The notes below the pieces were generated by a model that worked only from the letters and a program-made list of their open reading frames with translations, was not told where the DNA came from and did not search any database. The translations under genes and the position numbers were made by a program. This document shows positions 1-10,750 of a DNA stretch of 64,000 nt, one piece after another (position 1 is the first letter of the stretch; each line of letters begins with the position of its first letter). This DNA is from Nisaea denitrificans DSM 18348. Its GTDB lineage: Bacteria > Pseudomonadota > Alphaproteobacteria > Thalassobaculales > Thalassobaculaceae. The stretch covers positions 434,001-498,000 of the forward strand of contig NZ_AUFM01000015.1 of the NCBI RefSeq assembly GCF_000426505.1, written 5' to 3'.

Positions 1-1627
1 GACGCTGAAGGCCTTGCCGGATGTGGAGCGTGCTCTCTCCCGTGTCGCGCTTGGACGCGGCGGGCCGCGCGATTTGGCAGCGATCCGTGACGGGCTGTCC
101 GGAACCGGCCCGTTGCGCGATCAGCTGGCCCGGGCCGATGCCATGGCCGGCGGTCTGACCGGCGATGTCGGCGGCGCGCCCGAGGAAGCGCGGTCGATCT
201 TCGAGGAGCTCGGCTATCACGAGGTGCTTGTCGACCGGCTGACCCGTGCCCTGGCGGCTGATTTGCCGCTGCTTGCCCGCGACGGCGGCTTTATCGCGTC
301 CGGCTATGCGCCCGAGCTGGACCGGCTGCGCACGCTGCGGGACGAAAGCAGACGTCTGATTGCCGGGCTGCAGGCTCGTTACGCAACGGAAACGGGAGTC
401 AGTGCGCTGAAGATCAAGCACAACAATGTGCTTGGGTATTTCATCGAAGTGACGGCAGCGCATGGCGAGAAGCTGATTGGCCGGGAGAACTTCATCCATC
501 GCCAGACCATGGCGAATGCCGTGCGTTTCAGCACTGTGGAACTGGGTGAGCTGGAACGGGATCTGTCTCAGGCGGCTGACAAGGCCGTGGCGCTGGAGCA
601 GGGCCACTTCAAGGAACTGGTCGAGGGTATCCTGGCCGAGGCCGGGGCGGTGTCCCTGGCGGCGGCAGCGCTGGCCCGGCTCGACGTGGCGACCGCGCTG
701 GCGGAGCTTGCCGTCGAGCGCCGGTATTGCCGTCCCGAGGTGGACGGCTCGCTCGCTTTTGAAATCCGTGGCGGTCGGCATCCGGTGGTCGAGGCACTCA
801 ATCCCGGAGACAGCGGGTTTGTGCCGAACGATTGCGTGCTGGGAGATGCGCAGCGCCTCTGGCTCATCACCGGCCCGAACATGGCCGGTAAAAGTACATT
901 CCTGCGCCAGAATGCCCTGATCGCCCTGATGGCGCAGGCCGGGTCCTTCGTCCCGGCGGAAGCGGCGCATATCGGCGTTGTCGATCGTCTGTTCAGCCGG
1001 GTCGGGGCTGCGGACGACCTGGCTCGTGGCCGCTCCACCTTCATGGTCGAAATGGTGGAAACCGCGACCATCCTCAATCAGGCGACGGAACGCTCGCTGG
1101 TCATTCTCGACGAGATCGGCCGGGGCACGGCGACGTTTGACGGCTTGTCCATTGCCTGGGCGACGGTCGAGCATCTGCATGAAATCAGCCGGGCGCGGGC
1201 GCTTTTCGCGACCCACTATCACGAGCTGACCGGCCTTGAAGCGAAGCTTGGCAGCCTGTCCTGCCACACCATGCGCATCAAGGAATGGAACGACGATGTC
1301 GTCTTCCTGCATGAGGTGGTGGCTGGTGCGGCCGACAGGTCCTACGGCATCCATGTCGCCAAACTGGCCGGCTTGCCGCCGGCGGTGGTCGCGCGGGCGG
1401 AGGAAGTGCTGAAGCTTCTGGAACAAAGCAAGGCGTCCAGTAACGCTTCCAGCCTTGCCGAGGAGTTGCCTCTGTTTCAGGCGATGGCGCCGGCAAGGCC
1501 GCAGGTGCAGCAACGGGTCAGCCCGCTCGAAGCGCGACTCTCGGAGATCCGGCCGGATGACCTCACGCCGCGTGAGGCGCTCGATCTGCTGTATGAGCTG
1601 ATTTCGTTACGAAATCAGAAGAATTAG
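1..1627 (+). CDS. mutS: DNA mismatch repair protein MutS, 3' part
   Basis: The gene runs in from the left edge (reading frame begins at base 2), leaving the last 541 residues of a protein that is normally about 850-900 residues. MutS recognises mismatches and, through its ABC-type ATPase, recruits MutL. The fragment starts in the core/lever region. The ATPase carries Walker [10 protein letters not shown] (bases 872-898), the Walker B stretch [16 protein letters not shown] and the conserved THYHELT, and ends with the usual C-terminal dimerisation helices ([10 protein letters not shown]). The family usually has GRGTST where this protein has GRGTAT, a mild change. It ends tail-to-tail with the next gene, overlapping it by 4 bases. 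The identification is secure; only the 5' end is missing. Confidence 0.97.
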   Translation, partial: TLKALPDVERALSRVALGRGGPRDLAAIRDGLSGTGPLRDQLARADAMAGGLTGDVGGAPEEARSIFEELGYHEVLVDRLTRALAADLPLLARDGGFIASGYAPELDRLRTLRDESRRLIAGLQARYATETGVSALKIKHNNVLGYFIEVTAAHGEKLIGRENFIHRQTMANAVRFSTVELGELERDLSQAADKAVALEQGHFKELVEGILAEAGAVSLAAAALARLDVATALAELAVERRYCRPEVDGSLAFEIRGGRHPVVEALNPGDSGFVPNDCVLGDAQRLWLITGPNMAGKSTFLRQNALIALMAQAGSFVPAEAAHIGVVDRLFSRVGAADDLARGRSTFMVEMVETATILNQATERSLVILDEIGRGTATFDGLSIAWATVEHLHEISRARALFATHYHELTGLEAKLGSLSCHTMRIKEWNDDVVFLHEVVAGAADRSYGIHVAKLAGLPPAVVARAEEVLKLLEQSKASSNASSLAEELPLFQAMAPARPQVQQRVSPLEARLSEIRPDDLTPREALDLLYELISLRNQKN

Positions 1628-2817
1628 ACGATATTGCGCTCCAGAACCAGGGCGCCGCTTTCGAACCGCTCAAAGCAGAGGCGGGACAAATCGATGGTTT
1701 TGAATGCGCCCGAGATCAGCAATTCCGCCATTGCCCGGCCGACGGCCGGTGCCTGCTGCAGGCCATGGCCGGAAAAGCCGTTGGCGAAGTAGAAATTCGC
1801 AAGCGCGGGATGTGCGCCGACAATGCCGTTCTGATCGACACTGTTGTAATCGTAATATCCGGCCCAGGCTCCGGACAGTTTGATGGTTTCGAAGGCTGGT
1901 ATCCTGTGTGCGAGGGTCGGCCAGACCACCTCCTCGAACCAGTGATAATCCACGTCGATATCGTTGGTATCCCCGTCCTGATCCTGATCCGCGGGGGGCG
2001 AAACCCCGCAAATATACCCGCCGCTCTCGGGCCGGACATAGACGCCAGTCGGGTCGATCAGCAGAGGCACCGCCGGGTCCAGCGGCTCACGGCAATCGAA
2101 GACGAAGACATTGCGTTTGCGGGGGGAGACCGGCAGCGCGACGCCGGCCAGTGCCGCGACCTTGCCTGCATTGGCGCCCGCTGCATTCACAACGGTACCT
2201 GCGGCAATGCGCTGTCCATCTCCGAGGATCACCGCTGCGATCCGGCGGTAGTTATGCTCCAGAGCAATCACTTCGCCTTCAAGATACAGAACCCCGAGGC
2301 TGCGGGCCTTGCGCTTGAAGGCCTGCATCAGGGTGTTCGGGTCAATCCAGCCCTCGCCCCGCCTTCCAAACGCAGCACCGGCAATGCCGTCAAGATTGAG
2401 CCAGGGGAATTGTTTCTCAAGTGAAACGAGATCAAGCAGGTCAATCTCGCATCCATGGCGAGTCTGCTCTTCGTGGTTCTGACCAAGGACCTCAAGCCCG
2501 TCCGGTCCGGCAAGGAAGAGATAGCCGCCCTCGCGGAAGCCGGGATCGGGGCATTCTCCGTCCACGGACAGATATTCCGCGAGGTGGGTCACGAAGTGAT
2601 GGCCGAAAAGGCCGATCTCGATGTTTTCGGGATTGGAGAATTGCTGACGGATGCCGCCCGCGGACCGCGGTGTTGACGCCTTTTCGTAACTCGGGTCCCG
2701 TTCAATCACGGTTATCGTGCCGGGCCCGGCCGGGTTGGCGGCAAGAAAATACGCAATCGCGCTGCCGATCACGCCGCCTCCGATGATAACAACATCGCTG
2801 TTTCGGTGATCTGCCAA
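1624..2817 (-). CDS. FAD-dependent oxidoreductase of the DAO family, FOXRED1-like
   Basis: A 397-residue flavoprotein. The N-terminus has the dinucleotide-binding glycine motif [18 protein letters not shown] (about residues 9-26), and the C-terminus has the DAO-family signature [19 protein letters not shown]. Several segments match what I remember of human FOXRED1, a mitochondrial factor for respiratory complex I assembly: [37 protein letters not shown] and the ending [13 protein letters not shown]. Other members of the superfamily oxidise sarcosine, dimethylglycine or glycine. The substrate here cannot be read from sequence. It sits alone on the minus strand between mutS and glnD, with no metabolic neighbours. 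The family call is firm and the FOXRED1 subfamily call likely. Confidence 0.88.
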   Translation of the reverse strand: MADHRNSDVVIIGGGVIGSAIAYFLAANPAGPGTITVIERDPSYEKASTPRSAGGIRQQFSNPENIEIGLFGHHFVTHLAEYLSVDGECPDPGFREGGYLFLAGPDGLEVLGQNHEEQTRHGCEIDLLDLVSLEKQFPWLNLDGIAGAAFGRRGEGWIDPNTLMQAFKRKARSLGVLYLEGEVIALEHNYRRIAAVILGDGQRIAAGTVVNAAGANAGKVAALAGVALPVSPRKRNVFVFDCREPLDPAVPLLIDPTGVYVRPESGGYICGVSPPADQDQDGDTNDIDVDYHWFEEVVWPTLAHRIPAFETIKLSGAWAGYYDYNSVDQNGIVGAHPALANFYFANGFSGHGLQQAPAVGRAMAELLISGAFKTIDLSRLCFERFESGALVLERNIV

Positions 2818-2973
2818 GGCGCCCTACTCCGGAAAATCAGGGGAACATACCGTGCTCGTCATATCGCTCAGCTGTTCGCGCGTCCAGCCCGCTCCAAACC
2901 CGTGCGGGACATGGCGCGCCTGGAGAAATTGCACTAAGGTTCGTTAAGAATTTATGCGAGGTGTGAGGATTAT

Positions 2974-5802
2974 ATGGCTTCCGATCAATCACTGCCGGTG
3001 AGCGAGCCGGTTACGGATGCTGCCATCGTCACGCCGCCTCCGAAAATCAAAAGCCGAAAAAAAATTATCGACCCCGTAGAGCTCGAAAAGGCCGTCGACG
3101 CCCTGTGGGAGGCAGCCGACAAGCCGGAAGGTTTCCGCACCGAGCTGCTCGCGCTGTTGCGCCGGACTGTAGATGAAGGCCGTTCCGAGATCGAGCGCCG
3201 GTTTCTTGACAGCAATGACGGCGCCGAGGCGATCCGGGCCAATGCCTACCTGATGGACGTACTCGTCCACAGCGTCGCCGAGACGGCGACGCAGAAGATC
3301 TACAAGAACGCCAATCCAACCCAGGGCGAGCAGATCTGCATTGCGGCGGTCGGCGGTTACGGGCGTGGCGAGATGGCACCGTTTTCCGATCTCGATCTGC
3401 TTTTCCTGCTACCCTACAAGCAGACGCCATACAGCGAGCAAGTCGTTGAATATATTCTCTATTTGCTCTGGGATTTGCGACTGAAAGTGGGTCACTCGAC
3501 CCGTTCCGTCGATGAATGCGTGCGGCAGGCCAAGGCGGATATGACGATCCGCACCTCCCTGCTCGAACTGCGCTATCTCTGGGGCTCAGAGCCTCTCTTC
3601 GCCGATCTTCGCGAGCGTTTCCGGAAGGATGTCGAAACAGGCACCGCGATGGAGTTCGTCGAGGCCAAGCTGGCGGAGGCGGAAGAACGACACGAACGGC
3701 TCGGCGACAGCCGTTACGTCATCGAACCGAATATCAAGGAGGGTAAGGGCGGGTTGCGTGATTTGCACCGCCTGTTCTGGATCGGCAAGTACGTTTACAA
3801 GGTCGACAAGGTGAAGGATCTGGTGGACCGGGGTGTTCTGACGGCGGCGGAGGCTCGCAAGTTCGCCAAGGCCCAGAAGATGCTCTGGACCATCCGTTGC
3901 CACCTGCACTATCTGACCGGCCGGGGTGAGGAACGCCTTACCGTCGATCTTCAGACCGAGATCGCGAAGCGTATGGGCTATACCAACCGGGCCGGAGCGG
4001 TCGCGGTGGAGCGCTTCATGAAACACTATTATCTGACCTCAAAGGATGTGGGCGACCTGACACGGATCTTCTGCGCCAATATCGAGGCTGAAAATCAGAA
4101 ACGGCCGCGCCTCAGGCTCTCCTGGGCGTTTTCCCGCAAGCCCGATGTCGGCGATTTCCGGGTCGACGGTGACCGTCTCAACGTCACCGATGACGAGATG
4201 TTTTCGCGTGATCCGGTCAATCTGATCCGCTTCTTCCACACGGCCCAGAAACATGACCTGGAACTGCATCCCTATGCGCTTCGGCTGGTGACGCAGAACC
4301 TGAAGAAGATCGACAAGGAATTACGGAAGAACGAGGAGGCAAACCGGCTCTTCGTCGAGATGCTGGAGGCGCCGCAGGGGCCGGAGCGGATCTTCCGGCG
4401 GATGAACGAAGCCCAGGTTCTTGGCCGATTCGTGCCGGATTTCGGCCGGGTCGTCGCCCAGATGCAATACGACATGTACCATGTCTATACGGTCGACGAG
4501 CACACCATCGTCATGCTCGGTATCCTGCACAAGGTCGAGAAGGGCGAGTTGGCTGACGCGGCGCCGATCGCCAGCGAGGTCGTACACAAGGTGCTGTCGC
4601 GCCGGGCGCTCTACGTCGCTGTCTTTCTGCACGATATTGCCAAGGGGCGTGGCGGGGACCATTCCAAGCTCGGTGAGCGGGTGGCCCGCCGGCTGTGCCC
4701 GAGACTGGGGCTCACGGATGAGGAAACCGAGACTGTCGCCTGGCTGGTGCGCTGGCATCTGCTGATGACCTATGCGGCCTTCAAGCGTGACGTGAACGAC
4801 CCGAAGACAGTACAGGATTTCTCCGCCATCGTGCAGTCGCCGGAACGGCTGCGTCTGCTGCTGGTGCTGACTGTCGCCGATATCCGGGCGGTTGGGCCGA
4901 ATGTCTGGAATGGCTGGAAGGCGGCGTTGCTGCGCGAGCTTTACTGGGCGGCTGACGGGACTCTCTCCGGCCTCGGTGAGGAGGCAGGCCGCAAACGGCG
5001 CACGGAAGAGGCCAAGAACGCTCTGGCGGAAATGCTGCCAGACTGGTCGCAAAAGGAAATCGAGTGGTATCAGGCCCTCGGCTATCCGGATTATTGGCTG
5101 GCCTTCGATGCGGAAGCTCATGTCCGCCATGCCCGCATGGTGCATGCGGCCGAGGCCGAACAGCGGGACCTGGCGGTCGAGAGCCGTGTCGACACTGCCC
5201 GCGAGGTGACTGAAATCACCGTCTATACCTCTGACCATCCGGGCCTGTTCTCGCGGGTGACCGGGGCTATGGCCGTTTCCGGCGCGAGCATTGTCGATGC
5301 CCGGATTGCGACCTTCAGCAATGGCATGGCGCTGGATGTGTTCTGGATCCAGGACGAGGACCGCAAGGCCTTCGACCGGCCGGACAAACTGGCGAAACTC
5401 TCCGTTGCCATTGAACAGGCCCTGACAGGCCGGCTGAACCTGCTGTCCGAACTGGTAAAGCGCCGGCGCAACATCGAACGCCGGGCCCGGGTCATGAAGA
5501 TTCCGACCCGCGTTCTGATCGACAACAAGGCAAGCGTGACCCACACCGTGATCGAGGTGAACGCGACGGACCGTCCCGGCGTGCTCTACCGGATCGCGCG
5601 GGCACTCCGGGAGATCAAGCTGCAGATTTCGTCCGCCAAGATCTCGACCTACGGGGAAAGCTTTGTCGATGTGTTCTATGTGAAGGATCTGTTCGGGCTG
5701 AAGATAGACTCGGAAACCAGGATCCAGGAAATCCGCAGCGCCCTGCTGACGGCTCTTGCCGAGGACGCCGCCTCCCCCCCGGGAGAAAGCAATTCGTCTT
5801 GA
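2974..5802 (+). CDS. glnD: Bifunctional PII uridylyltransferase/uridylyl-removing enzyme
   Basis: GlnD senses glutamine and adds UMP to, or removes it from, PII proteins (GlnB/GlnK), setting the nitrogen status signal. At 942 residues it is the usual size. The nucleotidyltransferase motif GGYGRGEMAPFSDLDLLFL lies near residues 127-145. The HD-domain motif AVFLHDIAKGRGGDHS lies near residue 550 and carries the removing activity. Two ACT domains that bind glutamine begin near residues 746 (TEITVYTSDHPGLFS) and 857 (HTVIEVNATDRPGVLYR). The ATG follows GTGAGGATTAT, a usable ribosome site. It is followed 84 bases on by murJ, an order I recall as common in alphaproteobacteria. It is divergent from the FAD oxidoreductase across 156 bases. 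Confidence 0.97.
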   Translation: MASDQSLPVSEPVTDAAIVTPPPKIKSRKKIIDPVELEKAVDALWEAADKPEGFRTELLALLRRTVDEGRSEIERRFLDSNDGAEAIRANAYLMDVLVHSVAETATQKIYKNANPTQGEQICIAAVGGYGRGEMAPFSDLDLLFLLPYKQTPYSEQVVEYILYLLWDLRLKVGHSTRSVDECVRQAKADMTIRTSLLELRYLWGSEPLFADLRERFRKDVETGTAMEFVEAKLAEAEERHERLGDSRYVIEPNIKEGKGGLRDLHRLFWIGKYVYKVDKVKDLVDRGVLTAAEARKFAKAQKMLWTIRCHLHYLTGRGEERLTVDLQTEIAKRMGYTNRAGAVAVERFMKHYYLTSKDVGDLTRIFCANIEAENQKRPRLRLSWAFSRKPDVGDFRVDGDRLNVTDDEMFSRDPVNLIRFFHTAQKHDLELHPYALRLVTQNLKKIDKELRKNEEANRLFVEMLEAPQGPERIFRRMNEAQVLGRFVPDFGRVVAQMQYDMYHVYTVDEHTIVMLGILHKVEKGELADAAPIASEVVHKVLSRRALYVAVFLHDIAKGRGGDHSKLGERVARRLCPRLGLTDEETETVAWLVRWHLLMTYAAFKRDVNDPKTVQDFSAIVQSPERLRLLLVLTVADIRAVGPNVWNGWKAALLRELYWAADGTLSGLGEEAGRKRRTEEAKNALAEMLPDWSQKEIEWYQALGYPDYWLAFDAEAHVRHARMVHAAEAEQRDLAVESRVDTAREVTEITVYTSDHPGLFSRVTGAMAVSGASIVDARIATFSNGMALDVFWIQDEDRKAFDRPDKLAKLSVAIEQALTGRLNLLSELVKRRRNIERRARVMKIPTRVLIDNKASVTHTVIEVNATDRPGVLYRIARALREIKLQISSAKISTYGESFVDVFYVKDLFGLKIDSETRIQEIRSALLTALAEDAASPPGESNSS

Positions 5803-5886
5803 GCGCCGCGATCACGCCCAGATTGAAGCGCATTCCTCTCCCGCGCTCGACCTGAAGCCCGTTCCCGATTTGAAGACAGAGCTGAC

Positions 5887-7452
5887 ATGTCCCTGATCCG
5901 CGCCGCTGCGACCGTTGGCAGTTTTACCATGATGAGCCGCGTTACCGGCTTCGTTCGCGATGTCCTTATCGCCGCCATTCTTGGTGCGGGGCCTGTGGCG
6001 GATGCGTTCTTCGTCGCTTTCAAGCTGCCGAACTTCTTCCGGCGGCTGACGGCGGAGGGCTCCTTCACGGTCGCCTTTGTGCCGCTTTTCGCCGGGACTC
6101 TGGAAGCAGACGGCGTGGCGGCGGCCAAACGCTTTGCCAGCGAGGTGCTGGCCATGATGTGCGCCGTGCTGTTGGCCCTGACCCTTGCCATGCAACTGAC
6201 CATGCCCTGGGTGATGCATGTGATGGCGCCAGGGTTCGTTGCGACTCCGGATCGTTTTTCGCTGGCAGTCGAGCTGACGCGCATCACCTTTCCCTATTTG
6301 CCGCTGATCTCCCTGGTCGCGCTCTATGGCGGCATTCTGAATAGCCTTGACCGGTTCGCGGCCATGGCGGCGGCGCCGATCCTGCTGAACCTGATCCTGA
6401 TCGGCGCCATGGTCGGTTTCGCGGACCGGCTGGAGACGCCGGGCCATGTACTGGCCTGGGGGGTGGCGGCCGCCGGTCTGGCGCAGTTGGTCTGGCTGAT
6501 CGCGGCTGCACGACGGGATGGCTGGACCCTCACGCTCCGTCTGCCAAAGGCGACACCGGGTGTCCGCAAGCTGTTCCGCCTGATGCTGCCGGCCATGCTG
6601 GGTGCCGGTGTGGTGCAGATCAATCTGCTGATCGATATGGTACTGGCCTCGACCCTGCCGCTCGGCTCGATCTCCTTTCTCTATTACGCGGACCGGGTGA
6701 ACCAGCTTCCGCTCGGGGTCATTGGTGTTGCCATCGGCACGGCGCTCCTGCCGATGCTGTCCCGGCAATGGCGGGCGGGCGACGGCGCGGCGGCGCTTGA
6801 AACGCAAAACCGGGCGCTGGAATTCGGCGCTTTGCTGACTGTTCCGGCCGCCGTTGGCATTGGCGTGCTGGCAACCCCGATCATCACGGTCCTGTTCGAG
6901 CGTGGTGCTTTCGAGGCTGCGGATACGGCCGCTACGGCCGCTGCGATGATCGCTTTCGCCAGTGGCTTGCCGGCTTTCGTGCTGGTGAAGGTATTGCAGC
7001 CGGGCTTTTTCGCCCGGGAGGATACGAGAACCCCGGTTAAGGTCGCGGCGGCGGCAGTTGTGCTCAATCTCGTGCTGAACCTGATCCTGATGCAGTATCT
7101 CGCCCATGTCGGGCTCGCTCTGGCGACGGCGATTGCCTCCTGGATGAATGCCCTGATGCTGGCACGTCTGCTCGGCCGGGATGGTGCTTTCCATCTGGAT
7201 GCCCGCTCCCGCAGGCGTCTGCCTCGGATCCTGCTCTGCGCACTGCTAATGGGCGGCTGTCTCTATGGTGCGCTTCAGCTTGCGGAGCAAACGGTCCCGG
7301 GTCTTTTCTCGGGCGCAACCGCAGGAATTGCCGGTCTGATAGCCTTGATCCTGCTGGCACTGATTGTCTATTTCGGCTCGGCGCTTATTACAGGAGCCAT
7401 GCGTTTGTCGGATATGCGCGGGGCGCTCCGCGGTAATCGTCGCCAGAGCTGA
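5887..7452 (+). CDS. murJ: Lipid II flippase MurJ
   Basis: A 521-residue inner-membrane protein of the MOP/MviN family, which flips lipid II across the cytoplasmic membrane for peptidoglycan synthesis. The whole protein is hydrophobic segments separated by short loops, consistent with 14 helices. The conserved N-terminus is present: [20 protein letters not shown] followed by [21 protein letters not shown] with the arginines that line the lipid II cavity. [20 protein letters not shown] is the usual central motif. It lies between glnD and trpS on the same strand with short gaps, so it may share transcripts with them. No oddities seen. Confidence 0.97.
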   Translation: MSLIRAAATVGSFTMMSRVTGFVRDVLIAAILGAGPVADAFFVAFKLPNFFRRLTAEGSFTVAFVPLFAGTLEADGVAAAKRFASEVLAMMCAVLLALTLAMQLTMPWVMHVMAPGFVATPDRFSLAVELTRITFPYLPLISLVALYGGILNSLDRFAAMAAAPILLNLILIGAMVGFADRLETPGHVLAWGVAAAGLAQLVWLIAAARRDGWTLTLRLPKATPGVRKLFRLMLPAMLGAGVVQINLLIDMVLASTLPLGSISFLYYADRVNQLPLGVIGVAIGTALLPMLSRQWRAGDGAAALETQNRALEFGALLTVPAAVGIGVLATPIITVLFERGAFEAADTAATAAAMIAFASGLPAFVLVKVLQPGFFAREDTRTPVKVAAAAVVLNLVLNLILMQYLAHVGLALATAIASWMNALMLARLLGRDGAFHLDARSRRRLPRILLCALLMGGCLYGALQLAEQTVPGLFSGATAGIAGLIALILLALIVYFGSALITGAMRLSDMRGALRGNRRQS

Positions 7453-7532
7453 ACCAGTCCGGCCTTGACCGCCAGCCAGCCTCCCGCAATAAATCAGGCC
7501 CTTTTTCGCTTCAAACCTATGGATCGCGTCAG

Positions 7533-8534
7533 ATGAACCGCATCTTCTCGGGCGTTCAGCCCACCGGTAACCTGCATCTCGGCAATTATCTGGGTGCGAT
7601 CCGCAACTGGGTGCAGTTGCAGCGTGACTATTCATCGATCTTCTGCGTCGTCGACATGCACGCGATCACCATGCCGCCGCACGATCCTGCAGAGCTGCGC
7701 CGCGCCACCCGCGAGGTTGCTGCCGGCATGATCGCGGCCGGGGTTGACCCCGACGATTGCATCATCTTCAACCAGTCGCAGGTCCCGGCCCATGCCGAGC
7801 TGACCTGGATCTTCAACTGCGTCGCCCGCATCGGTTGGCTGAACCGGATGACCCAGTTCAAGGAGAAGGCCGGCAAGAACCGCGAGAACGCGACCGTCGG
7901 GATCTATGACTACCCGATCCTGATGGCCGCCGACGTGCTCGTCTATAAAGGCACCCATGTGCCGGTAGGCGACGACCAGAAGCAACATCTGGAGCTGATG
8001 CGCGATACCGCGCAAGCCTTCAACAGCATGTATGGCGTCGATTTCTTCCCGCTGCCGGAGCCGATGATTTTTGGATCCGCGACCCGGGTAATGAGTCTGC
8101 GTGACGGCACCAAGAAGATGAGCAAGTCCGATATCTCGGAATATTCGCGCATCAATATGACCGACGAGGCGGACGACATCGCCCAGAAGGTCCGCAAGGC
8201 GAAGACTGACCCGCTTCCGATCCCGGAGACGGCGGAGGAACTGGCGGACCGGCCGGAAGCCCGGAACCTGATCTCGATCTATGCGGCGCTTTCGGGTGTC
8301 GAGACGGATGCGGTGCTGAAGGATTTCGCCGGTAAGGGCTTCGGCGATTTCAAGAAATCCTTCGCTGAGCTGGCGGTCGAGGTTCTCGGGCCGATCGGCT
8401 CCGAGATGAAGCGCCTGACGGACGATCCGTCCTCGGTCGATGCGGTTCTCCGCAAGGGTGCCGAACGGGCCCGGGAAATCGCCGAGCCGGTTATCGAGGA
8501 AGCCAAGGAAATCGTCGGCTTCCTCAAGCCGTAA
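7533..8534 (+). CDS. trpS: Tryptophanyl-tRNA synthetase
   Basis: A class I aminoacyl-tRNA synthetase of 333 residues, the usual length for the bacterial enzyme; it charges tRNA-Trp. The protein opens with [19 protein letters not shown], the tryptophan-specific form of the HIGH motif. The KMSKS loop is seen as [10 protein letters not shown] near residue 200, and the AMP/tryptophan-binding [16 protein letters not shown] lies near residues 125-140. Its last 11 bases overlap the 3' end of the cyclase gene on the opposite strand. Confidence 0.98.
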   Translation: MNRIFSGVQPTGNLHLGNYLGAIRNWVQLQRDYSSIFCVVDMHAITMPPHDPAELRRATREVAAGMIAAGVDPDDCIIFNQSQVPAHAELTWIFNCVARIGWLNRMTQFKEKAGKNRENATVGIYDYPILMAADVLVYKGTHVPVGDDQKQHLELMRDTAQAFNSMYGVDFFPLPEPMIFGSATRVMSLRDGTKKMSKSDISEYSRINMTDEADDIAQKVRKAKTDPLPIPETAEELADRPEARNLISIYAALSGVETDAVLKDFAGKGFGDFKKSFAELAVEVLGPIGSEMKRLTDDPSSVDAVLRKGAERAREIAEPVIEEAKEIVGFLKP

Positions 8535-9765
8535 CGGTTTCCACACCGTAGGGCGCGAAGATTTCCACTGGATTGCGCAGGCCGCGGATGGGATGTCGTC
8601 CAAGCGGTTTCACCGGCAGCTTCACCATCCGGGCGATCAGATCCGATGCAACGATCGGGTGGCCCAGTTCCTTGGCAAGACCCTGTAGCCGGCTGGCCAG
8701 ATTGACCGCCGGTCCGATGACGGTGAAGTCCAGCCGGGTCGGGCTGCCTATATTGCCGTAGCTGACGTCGCCGACATGCAGGCCGAGCGCATGTTCGATC
8801 ACCGGCTTGCCATGTTTTTTGCGGATGGCATTGCGGCCGCGCAGCAGAGTCTGCGCTTCGATTGCCGCCTTCAGTGCCGAATCGGCGTCTTTTTCGGCGC
8901 TGTCCGGGCCGAGCGGGAAGATGGCGAGCAGTCCGTCGCCGATGAATTTCAGAATTTCGCCGCCGCGTTCCTCGATCGATTGCGACATTACTTCAAAGTA
9001 ATCGTTCAGCAACGAGATGATCTCGGGTCCGGGCAGGGCGTCCGAGGCCGCGGTGAAGCCGCGCACATCGGCATAGAGGATGGCCGCACGGATAGTTTCC
9101 GTGCTGCCGCGCCGGATCGCACCGTTCAACACCCGCCGGCCGGTATCGTGCCCGAGATATACCTGCAGCAGTTCCTCGGTCAGTTTCTGGCGTTCCAGGA
9201 TTTCGATCCTGAGAGCCAGCACCGGAAGCAGGCTATCGAGGATGCTCAATTGCTCGGTCGTAAAGCCATGCTCGGTATCCGTCGTCCAGGTAACGAAATT
9301 GATCTCACCGTCACTGAATTTCAGCGGCATGGCGACATAGTCGGTCGCGCCCTGCTGTTTCAGGTCCATCAGAACGGGATAGTCCAGCGGGACGGTGGGA
9401 TCCGTCAGCCGGCGGCGGATGGCGCCCGCACCGTTGAAGATCACGGGCAGGGGGCTGGTCTTGAAGCTTTCCGTTTCCTCGATGCCGTGCAGCACCATCA
9501 GCTCTTCCGGATCGCGCATTGTCTTGCGCCAGATAACGCTGCGGCCGTTTGCCTGCGGATGCAGCGTGCGGATGAAGCAGGAGGCCCGCTGAAGCGGCAT
9601 GCCCTGGGCGACCAGGAGATGGCAGAGATCCCGCATCAGGGCGCGCATCGAGAGGATGCCGGTCGAGCGCTCCAGCAGCCAGCGTCCGGGCGGCAAAGCC
9701 AGGTCATCTTCGGTGAGCGCACTGCCGGTCGGGAGCAGGTCCGCCGGGTCGGCACCGTGATGCAT
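8524..9765 (-). CDS. Class III adenylate/guanylate cyclase with N-terminal sensory region
   Basis: The C-terminal half is a class III nucleotide cyclase catalytic domain: [14 protein letters not shown] (metal-binding Asp near residue 230), [17 protein letters not shown] (second metal Asp), then [35 protein letters not shown]. The roughly 220 residues before it look like a GAF-type ligand-binding region and contain no membrane segment, so the enzyme is probably soluble. Whether it makes cAMP or cGMP cannot be decided here. The start is uncertain: the ATG at 9765 lacks a clear ribosome site, and the frame stays open to a TTG at 9912. It overlaps trpS tail-to-tail by 11 bases. Confidence 0.85.
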   Translation of the reverse strand: MHHGADPADLLPTGSALTEDDLALPPGRWLLERSTGILSMRALMRDLCHLLVAQGMPLQRASCFIRTLHPQANGRSVIWRKTMRDPEELMVLHGIEETESFKTSPLPVIFNGAGAIRRRLTDPTVPLDYPVLMDLKQQGATDYVAMPLKFSDGEINFVTWTTDTEHGFTTEQLSILDSLLPVLALRIEILERQKLTEELLQVYLGHDTGRRVLNGAIRRGSTETIRAAILYADVRGFTAASDALPGPEIISLLNDYFEVMSQSIEERGGEILKFIGDGLLAIFPLGPDSAEKDADSALKAAIEAQTLLRGRNAIRKKHGKPVIEHALGLHVGDVSYGNIGSPTRLDFTVIGPAVNLASRLQGLAKELGHPIVASDLIARMVKLPVKPLGRHPIRGLRNPVEIFAPYGVETVTA

Positions 9766-9953
9766 GATGCGGATATGGGGCCGCGCGGAGTCTTCGGGAA
9801 GGTTCTGCGCCAGGGTCGCTCTCCGTTGCTTGATTGGGTGCCCGGTATGGAAAGACTGTCTTTCCTTGCGCCCGAAATGCAATTTGATGATAAGGCAGGC
9901 GGACGATTGCAAAAAGTGGGCTTGAAATCCGCGCCGGCAAGGTCACTCTATAT

Positions 9954-9970
9954 GGTACCAATTTGGTGCC
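9954..9970. promoter_or_regulatory. Near-perfect palindrome upstream of nfu
   Basis: GGTACCAA-T-TTGGTGCC is an odd-centred inverted repeat with one mismatch, 90 bases before nfu in the gap divergent to the cyclase gene. It resembles an operator, but matches no iron-regulator box I know (Irr, RirA, IscR). Function is inference. Confidence 0.3.
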
Positions 9971-10060
9971 CGGCGATATGCGGCACTGTAAGGACGTAAC
10001 GGCACTGGCGCCCGGAAAAGAAGGCGCCGACCGGAGCGAGCCTCTCAAGGAGAGAACGAA

Positions 10061-10618
10061 ATGTTCATTCAGACTGAAGAAACGCCGAACCCGGCAACGC
10101 TCAAGTTCCTTCCTGGACGGGAAGTCATGGGAGCCGGAACTGCGGAGTATCGCTCCGAGGAAGAGTCGGCCGGCAAATCGCCGCTGGCGGAGCGCCTGTT
10201 CGATGTCGACGGTGTGAGCGGCGTTTTCTTCGGCGGTGATTTCGTCACTGTGACGAAACGGGATGACAAGGAATGGTACCTGATGAAGCCGGCTGTGCTC
10301 GGCGTCATCATGGAGCATTTCACCGCAGGCCGTCCGGTCGTGACGGAAGATTCCAATTCCGGCCATGCCAGTGACGGTGAGGACAGCGAGGTGGTCTCCC
10401 AAATCAAGGAACTGCTGGATACGCGCGTGCGCCCGGCTGTCGCCATGGATGGCGGCGACATCGTGTTCGAAAGCTTCGACGAAGGTGTGGTGACGCTCTT
10501 CATGCGCGGCGCCTGCGCCGGCTGCCCGAGTTCGACTGCGACCCTGAAAATGGGTATCGAGAACATGCTGCGCCATTATATCCCGGAAGTCCGCGAGGTT
10601 CGCGCCGCGGCCATGTAA
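10061..10618 (+). CDS. nfu: Nfu-type iron-sulfur cluster carrier
   Basis: A 185-residue protein with the two domains of Nfu/NFU1 carriers, which deliver assembled Fe-S clusters to target enzymes. The N-terminal Nfu_N domain starts MFIQTEETPNPATLKFLPG and includes GVFFGGDFVTVTK. The C-terminal NifU-like domain holds the cluster-binding CxxC as RGACAGCPSSTATLK, Cys152 and Cys155. The start is supported by AAGGAGAG eight bases ahead of the ATG. Its upstream gap contains the palindrome at 9954-9970. The neighbours are not Fe-S assembly genes. Confidence 0.95.
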   Translation: MFIQTEETPNPATLKFLPGREVMGAGTAEYRSEEESAGKSPLAERLFDVDGVSGVFFGGDFVTVTKRDDKEWYLMKPAVLGVIMEHFTAGRPVVTEDSNSGHASDGEDSEVVSQIKELLDTRVRPAVAMDGGDIVFESFDEGVVTLFMRGACAGCPSSTATLKMGIENMLRHYIPEVREVRAAAM

Positions 10619-10750
10619 AGACCGCATGCCGCGAATGGCAGCTATGCCGTAAACGCGGTGGCGGGGAATAAACGACACAGTTATCTAAAATGCCGTCCAC
10701 TGTCGGCAGAATGCGTCGTGGCACTCCCCCTCACTGAACGTTGCGTGCAC

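Noticed and set aside
4321-5544. 407-residue antisense frame within glnD
   Set aside because: No ribosome site or domain; glnD motifs on the plus strand run through the region.
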